A DNA stretch of 64,000 nucleotides from Siphonodentalium dalli (lineage: Eukaryota; Mollusca; Scaphopoda; Gadilida; Siphonodentaliidae). Both the position numbers and the translations under genes were made by a program. The DNA is taken from NCBI GenBank assembly GCA_032622095.1, contig CP136066.1, forward strand, positions 60,544,609-60,608,608. Reading direction: 5' to 3'. Of this stretch, positions 51,601 through 60,600 are shown piece by piece. Within the stretch, counting starts at the first letter, position 1, and every line of letters starts with the position of its first letter. The notes below the pieces were generated by a model. The model saw only the letters and a list, made by a program, of their open reading frames with translations. It was not told the DNA's origin and did not search any database.

Positions 51601-54600
51601 GGACGAATAAGGGTCTGAAGCTCCGGTGAGTTAATTGAATTAATTCATAAAATCATACTGGAAATTGAACTTCTTTTTTTTCAATCAATGACAAGCGAAA
51701 ATTAACCCTTTACCCAACAAACCGGCCAAAACCGGCCAAATAAAGCTTCAACAGCCTAAAATATCTTCGGTCTGTCTCAATAGAACCATACACATATGGA
51801 TATCATTGGAACCGTCTCCTTGACCACATTGTGATAGTTACAGTTATGCCCTGTGCCAATGCATTCTCTTATATATGCGAGTCGACCATAGGTCGACTCG
51901 CATATATAAGAGAATGCATTGGCCTAAAAAAAATCTTTTTTTAACACTTTTTACCATTTTTTCTTACATTCTTTAACAATTTTATATTTTTAATGTGTTA
52001 AGCCAATGCATTCTCTTATATATGCGAGGCGACCTATGGTCGACTCGCATATATAAGAGAATGCATTGGCACAGGGCCCTTCTGTTGGGTAAAGGGTTAA
52101 GGCCCATGCAGATGGCATCCTAAACCAAATCGTCTCAGTCCACAACAGCTTGGGTATTGGTTAGGTTGTTGGGACTTGAACCCTTTACCCAACAAACCGG
52201 CCAAAAACGGCCAAATAAAGCTGCAACAGCCTAAATTATCTTGGGTCTGTCTCAATAAAACCATACAAATATGGATATCATTGGAACCGGCTCATTGACC
52301 ACATTGTGATGGTTACAGTTATGCCCTGTGCCAATGCATTCTCTTATATATGCGAGTCGACCATAGGTCGCCTCGCATATATAAGAGAATGCATTGGCCT
52401 AAAAGAAATATTATTTTTAATGTGTTAAGCCAATGCATTCTCTTATATATGCGAGGCGACCTATGGTCGACTCGCATATATAAGAGAATGCATTGGCACA
52501 TGGCCGTTCTGTTGGGTAAAGGGTTAATCCCAGAATCGTTGGCAGTTGTTATCTTACTTGTATGTCTTCGGAATTGGTCAAATGGAAGCCTTTGAAAATG
52601 AACGTTTGAGGGCAGCCTTTCCCAAGCATGACGACTAAATTATTTGTCACATACTACAGGCCATATCCCTCATCCCATCGTCTCTAAACTTCAGATGGTT
52701 CTTCAGGGTGATCTCTAGATGGGAGCCATACCAATTTTTCCGAAATTTTTAAAAATAAATGGCCACCAGCAGCCATTTTGGATTTCAAGTTTGACCAACA
52801 TTTTTCATCCAATTGGTTCCAAATTGCATATGGCTGTTTGGGTTTATCTCTGGAATTACTTAAACATTTAAATGGGTACTGTACACTAAATCCGGCCATT
52901 TATGGGACCATCTCCTATTATACTCAACAGAATATATGCAACAAATGAATGAATTTGAGCCATGGATTAGTGCAAAATGAATGATGCAAAAAACATGGTA
53001 ATTATAACGAAAATGAATTTATGAGTGGATTTAGTTTACAGTACTGATTTTAACTTTACGCATTCATTGTCTGTAATATAAATGTATGACATTATCTCGT
53101 CTCCAAATTGATCTACAATGACACTGACACTTTTATCTGATGATGTTTGCAGACACGGAAATGCTGAGCGAGTGTACAGATTAGAGTTTGTGTCAAATCA
53201 AGATTTTATTGATACTGAGTTCTTCAAATGGAAGGAAGCTATGATGCTAGGCGGTCTTCAGCTTCCGACGACGAATGATATCGACAAAAAAGAGAAAGAC
53301 ATCGTTCAAGCGTCAAATTATAAATTTAATGAGAAAGATATTGACAGAGTGAGTCATACATTACAGGAAATAGGGGTCAGGCTATAAATTAATGGAGCCG
53401 AAAAGTAACAAGACATACGCTTAGCATGTCATAGAATCAGCAAATCTGTCACATGACTGCCTAAATAAATGCATGGCAACACCATGGTGTTATCAACTGA
53501 CTCAGAGTTATCGAATGGAAGTGCCCTCTAGTTGACAATTTAATTTTGTGTCAGTTTATTTCGGGTGTAACAGGGCGTGAACATCTGTTTGATACACTTT
53601 ATTATACCATTCTGGTGTTAAACTTTTTTTTATTCTCACTATTTAACCAATGACAATGACGATGTGCAACCCACTCAAAACCGAAAATATATCAGGAAAG
53701 TGATTACGAAAAAAGCGTGCGCAATTTAAAAAATATATGCTAAGAACAGCTTGCCTGTGATTTTCTAAAATCGAAGGTCTGTTTCCAAAAATGTGTAAAT
53801 TTTACTTTTGGCATAAAATAAATCAGCTTTTTTTTTGGGTACATTCTAAAACACTTTTCGCCTTTCTTGTCTGCTCAGATGTCCGTAACATCCCTCGAAA
53901 TGAATAATAGACTGTTCCAATGTATACTTTTATAACTGAATGTGTGAACCATTTAGTAAGGGTTGTTTTCTCATTTACAGATCATAGAAGAAAAACAGAA
54001 ATTCAAGAAGAATCCACATAATTATGCTATGAAAAAAACTGATCTTTTAAAACATAAGGTATTTTATTTAACTTCTATTGCTGCTATACCCCCCCCCCCC
54101 CCACACTTTGTTGTTTTTTAAAGCATGAGTTGTATTTTCGGTGATTAATATATGATATGGTTCAATCTTAGGGAGATTTACTTGTATGCAATATGTTTAA
54201 AGATTTGGCTGGAATCTGGAAATTTGTTTTTATTCTATCTGTCCGTGCAGATTTCTCTACCATGGGTTATCGGATGTGAATGAAATTTGGTATGAAGGTT
54301 CACTATCATAATTGTTTTAAAAGAGTGCCAAATGACATTTCCATTTTCTGTTCTAGAGTTATCTTTCTTTGATTATTTTAATTGGTGTTTCATCCTGGCC
54401 ATGTTTCAGTTTATATAAATTTATATAAGAGAATACATTGTCCTAATAATATATACCTTGACCTTGTAAGCCAGTGCATTTTCTTGTATATATGCGAGGC
54501 TCACTATGGAAGACTCGCATATACAAGAGAATGAACTAGCACAGGGTCTTTAATACTGCAGAAGCGCAGCTCCCGTCATCGACCCCACACTAAAGGCTCC

Positions 54601-57600
54601 CATCAATAAAAAAGGTTTAGTAGCGTTCAGACTAATCCATTGAGTTGGTCCGTATGTTGCGTTGACACGATCCGCTTTCTGCATTAAGTCTTTCACGCGG
54701 GTGTGTACATATAGAATATACGCATAGTGTTTCTGAATAACAAATTTAATCCACGAGTGGGATTGGCGATTTACACCACGAGCTTCAGCAAGTGATGTAA
54801 ATCGCCAATCCCACAAGTGGATTAAATTTGTTATTCAGAAACACTATGCGTATATTTTGTTTATGCCACGATCTTTACAATGCGATGGATAAACACTTTT
54901 CCGTTCAAATTGTATGGAGAAAGTTTAATCCACTCTGCGAAGTTTATGCCACGATCTTTACAATGCGATGGATAAACACTTTTCCGTTCAAATTGTATTG
55001 AGAAAGTTTAATCCACTCTGTGAAGTTTAATCAACAGTAGGCACGTTTAATCAACAGGTGTTGATTAAATGTAAAAATTTAAACAGATGGCTTTATTTAT
55101 ATAGTAAGATAGGCGATCGTGGTATAAATTACGTTAATCTGATTAATAATTGCAGCTAATAAGTTTGATATTGGAATAAATGCAATATTGCAAATCAATT
55201 TAACTGTAATAAATTACTTTTCGGGTCGAAACATGATATGATATGCGCTTAGCATGGCATATAGTCAGCAATCTGCAACTGATGATGGTCTTATCAAAAC
55301 ATTTTGGCATCTTTTTAACTCATTGGGAGAATGTTTCAAAAATTTATAAATTCTACTTTTGGCATTAAATGATTCTGATTTTGAAGGGTACGTTCTAAAA
55401 CTATTTTCAAAATTCCAATAAACCGCTCCGGGATCCAGCTTCCACCTCAAAATTCATGTCATCAGAACGAGGAGCAATTTGTCTGCGAGAAATTGGGACC
55501 TTGGTCATCATCACATTTAACCTCGAATCTTCTTTAATATGCCTATAGCAGACAACCTCCCCTTTCTTTTGACATCCATACATTTGTGCACCACCTTCAT
55601 TATGTGGGAAAATTATGTGACGGATAGGTTGTGAGCTATTGTTTCTTTCACTATTCTTATTTTGATGGATTGAAAGGCTTTGTGGTTCGTTACGACCGTC
55701 AGTCCGTCCTCCGTTCTGACGATACTTATGAATTATCTCATGAAATAACACGGGGATATTTGCGGATTGTACAGCGAAATGTTCCAGGTTCGACACCATA
55801 GGATAGGATAGGATATTTTATTTTAATATACATATATCAATGCATAATACATTTAACAAATATTGTATTTTATATTCGATGGGTGGCATAGTCAGGCTAG
55901 ACTGTCTTACTGCCACCATATGATATATACATAGGCGGCGACATAACAAACGGCACGGCATCGGAAAGATATCGCGGGAATTCGGCCATTTTCGGAAAAG
56001 TTCGTTACTTCCCATTGATGACGGACATGCTACAATTATACAACGGGAACGCGGCCAATTTGAATTTTCGGACAGGTTCTATACCTCCCAATTTTGACGG
56101 ACATACCACAACTATGATTCTTCGGTCCAAGAGATCATTATTGATTGATATAACCTATACATAGTCCGGGGAATTTTGTGATATGCATATAATACTAAAA
56201 TATCAGCCACGGAGATATAAACGTGGCTGTTATGATAACGCGGGAATCTGTAAAATATAGTAATTCGTGCGGCCGCTGCGATCTCGGTGGATTCCGATAC
56301 CTCTCGCTGACAACAATGGCACCTCCGAAGATTATATAAACAAAATAACCTGGCCACGACTGCGAGTGGGATTAAAAGTTGCACATGTTGTGCTTTGTAA
56401 GCAATTCATGAGATTCAGGGTTCTCTACAATTTTATTTATACTATTTTTATTTTTGACTGGCTAAAACTGCTCTGACGGCAGACTGTCTGTTCATCATTA
56501 GCGGAATGTAAGCTTCCGGTGAGCAAGGCAGGGTACCTTGTTTGTGGGCCCAGGACACTGTGGCATCACCCATTGCTCATTCTGAATATGGGCACCATAA
56601 AACAATAATGCCAAGCCTGTAAAAATCCCAACAACTAACACTTTATTGACATAACTACAAGTTGACTTTCCATTTATTGATTGAAAACAAGAAATGTCAG
56701 GATGCACACCATGTAAGCATTATAAGGTATGCATTACACCTTACATAATGTTGAATATAGAATCTGTCAGTTGCAATCGTTAACCCTTTACCCAACAAAA
56801 CCGGCCAAATAAAGCTTCAACAGCCTAAAATATCTTCGGTCTGTCTCAATAGAACCATACAAATATGGATATCATTGGAACCGGCTCCTTGACCACATTG
56901 TGATAGTTACAGTTATGCCCTGTGCCAATGCATTCTCTTATATATGCGAGTCGACCATAGGTCGCCTCGCATATATAAGAGAATGCATTGGCCTAAAAAA
57001 AATCTTTTTTTAACACTTTTTACCATTTTTTCTTACATTCTTTAACAATTTTATAATTTTTAATGTGTTAAGCCAATGCATTCTCTTATATATGCGAGGC
57101 GACCTATGGTCGACTCGCATATATAAGAGAATGCATTGGCACATGGCCGTTCTGTTGGGTAAAGGGTTAATGGATGCATCACAGACATCTGAACGCCTTA
57201 TTTTTAATTGTCGGTAATCCAATTTCAATACAACGGAGTCATCTGAACACAACTTTACTGTATTTTGTGTTATTTGTTTAAGGATATGGCAGAATCAGAG
57301 GGAGATATGGAACAGCTGAGTAAAATACGAACGGAGCTGGAGGAACTCGAAGAGAGAGCGACGGAACTTGATAGAAAGAGAAGCAGCAATATTAACTCAA
57401 TAAGGTTTGTTGTTGGGAGTATTGGGTGTAGATGAAAGATCGCTAAATTTGTCAATTATTTTTCCGGTATTAGCTGATTACATGACGTTACGTTGTCTGA
57501 ACTCTACAGCTATAGAAATCTCCGGTGTTAGTCCCAGACGGTTTCTGGATGATAACTTTATTTTAGTTATCCGATTGTGTTCAAATTTTGTATATTCCTT

Positions 57601-60600
57601 ACCCACATGAAAATACAGGTCAAGTTCAAATTTGGGTTAGGGTCCTCTAATTTTTTCCTTGTTGACTTAGAATGTGCTGGTTAATTTGGTTTCTGTTTGA
57701 TAATTTTAGTTTTATTTAGACGGTTGTTTTCAAATTTGGTGTATGGATTATACCACATGAAAATAAAAGTCAAGTTAAAATTTGGGTTGTGTCCACTCAT
57801 TTTTACCAGAGTTATGATACTTGTTGACTTAGAATTTCCTGATTATTTTGGTTTCTGGACAATAACTTCATTCAATGTTTCCAGCTACATCAACCAGAGA
57901 AATCGATTGCGGAATATGATTGATACAGAACTAGCATGTAAAAATGAGGTTGAAGAAGCAAAGAATGCAATTGCGGATCCATTCACCCGACGGCAATGCC
58001 GACCTTGTATGGTAACCAATGTAAGTGATCTAAAAAATTCATAATGGCTTATAGGGCTAAAAAGGACCCAAAAATTATGTATACATAATTTGGTATGAGG
58101 TTTCTGAAAATATGCCTTAGCTTATAGTGCTTAACCCTTTCAAGATGGGAGCAGCGTTGGTGCAGCATTAAATATCCTGTGTCAGTTCATTCTCTTATAT
58201 ATGCGAGTCTCCCTTAGGGAGCTTTGCATATATAAGAGAATGCACTGGCTTAGAAGATTACGGTAAATATTGTTAGGCCAATGCATTCTCTTATATATGT
58301 GAAGCTCCCTTTGGGATATTCGCATATATAAGAGAATGCTTTGGCACATGGTTTTAACAAAATTTCTCCAGTCGTGTAAGGGTTAAAGGGACCAATGCAT
58401 TCACAGTGGGTAAATGTGAAAAAAATATATATATGTCTTTTGAAACATAAACACTACACTAAGAAGAAGTAGATAAACTTTTTTCTTATGTAATTTATAG
58501 GACTCCAATAACGAAATTTAGCATGTTGAAACCATTGTTATGTAAACTAGTACAGTGATTTGTCAACAAACATCGCTAATCGTGTATTCATTTCAAATAT
58601 TTTTGTCTGAATATGATTTTCAGAATAATTTTTCAATCCTTTGACATTTTTTAATGTTTACCATGAAGTTTTTTTGAAAACTTCGCTATTTTATTGGACT
58701 AATTGCTCTTTGATCGGTAATGTCATTGTAACAGTAAATTTTATAAGCCCGTTTTTAAAATGTTGGACATATTATATTATTGGTCTGTCCGTCTGTTTGC
58801 TTTTCATTTCTGGATGATAACTTGAAATAGTCTCGACTGACTGGAATGAATTTGATATGTGGGTTTACTAGCACAAAATACAGGTCAAGTTCGAATCCGG
58901 TTCCAGCCACCAATTTTCACCAGAATTATGTATGGCCCTGGATGAAAACCTTAGTAAGTCTGAATGGAATGGAATGAAATTTGGTATGTGAGGATTCGGA
59001 CACCTCAAATATACATACAACTTTAATTGTAATATTTCTGAAATATCCCATTGTCTCGTTTCTACAGATGAAGAGCGGTCAAGATGGAGCTCCCAAAGTG
59101 CAACAAAAAACGGAAGCTAAGGTACGCATCCAGGGGTTTGTGTAAGGCCTAAAACAGAAGCTAAGGTACGCATCCAGGGGTTTGTGTAAGGCCTAAAAAA
59201 CAGAAGCTAAGGTACGCATCCAGGGGTTTGTGTAAGGCCTAAAACAGAAGCTAAGGTACGCATCCAGGGGTTTGTGTAAGGCCTAAAAAACAGAAGCTAA
59301 GGTACGCATCCAGGGGTTTGTGTAAGGCCTAAAAAACAGAAGCTAAGGTACGCATTCAGGGGTTTGTGTAAGGCCTAAAACAGAAGCTAAGGTACGCATC
59401 CAGGGGTTTGTGTAAGGCCTAAAAAACAGAAGCTAAGGTACGCATCCAGGGGTTTGTGTAAGGCCTAAAAACAGAAGCTAAGGTACGCATCCAGGGGTTT
59501 GTGTAAGGCCTAAAAACAGAAGCTAAGGTACGCATCCAGGGGTTTGTGTAAGGCCTAAAACAGAAGCTAAGGTACGCATCCAGGGGTTTGTGTAAGGCCT
59601 AAAAAACAGAAGCTAAGGTACGCATCCAGGGGTTTGTGTAAGGCCTAAAAACAGAAGCTAAGGTACGCATCCAGGGGTTTGTGTAAGGCCTAAAAAACAG
59701 AAGCTAAGGTACGCATCCAGGGGTTTGTGTAAGGCCTAAAAAAAGACCTTTGTAATGCAGTGACCAACCTAGAGGGCGACTTGGGAGAGATCTTCTCCCT
59801 AGAATGTGACATTTATGTATTCATATGTCCAAACAGCATATAGTGTATTTGCTGATTTTAATGTTGTTCTTTCTTACTCACTGTAATGGTTTTATAAATG
59901 GGCCCTTGTGTTGCATGATAACGAACCTAAGTCGGACGCTTTGGGTCGTATATAGACTATATCTGATTTTGTGACGTCACCAATTATTATCTAATACGAC
60001 GCTGATGTTTTGAATTTCGCGAGCGCCTTTGTCGCACAGTAGATCGGTGGGCTTAAAGCATTAATGTCGTAATCAGAAAATCTTGTTACTGTGTCTTTCG
60101 ATTACTGGTATTGCAAATGAGAATTATTAATATTGAATTACAATGTAAGTTCATTCGTTGCGTTAGTTTACCTTTTATTGAGAAAATAAGACACAATAAA
60201 TAACGACACTATTGTAACTACAGTCTACACATATCGGGGCGAGTGAAAAGTGATCGACATTCCTGATGTGAAATATAATAAGAATGTCATCACGAATTTA
60301 TCGTTCTACTGTGCGAAGGTGGGCCTTTAATGTACAGCACTTGGTATGGTGCAGTACTGTGCGAAATGAAATAGCATATATTTAATAAGGAATTAATTGT
60401 TATCATAAGACTATATAGTACATACATCATGCATGTGATAATCCATAAATATACTATTTTCGCCATGGAATCGAAAGGAAACACATAAATATGAACAAAG
60501 CAGAAGATACATTCAGGCAAACTCGGTCAATGGGGAAAGTTGATGACGTTGTTCGTCGATTTTCGTTGAAATGGACACGGTGACACCTTTGAATGAAATG

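Noticed and set aside
51399-51641. Reading the 48-bp repeat as an in-frame protein repeat in RTF1
   Set aside because: 48 bp keeps frame, but each unit contains TGA (CGG TGA), so the repeat cannot be translated as an insertion.
54550-54816. 88-codon minus-strand ORF ending in a hydrophobic stretch
   Set aside because: It spans the junction of a degenerate TTAA MITE and an inverted repeat, and no conserved domain was seen.
59111-59745. CRISPR-like array of regularly spaced repeats
   Set aside because: Units are contiguous with no unique spacers, and the DNA is a eukaryotic intron.
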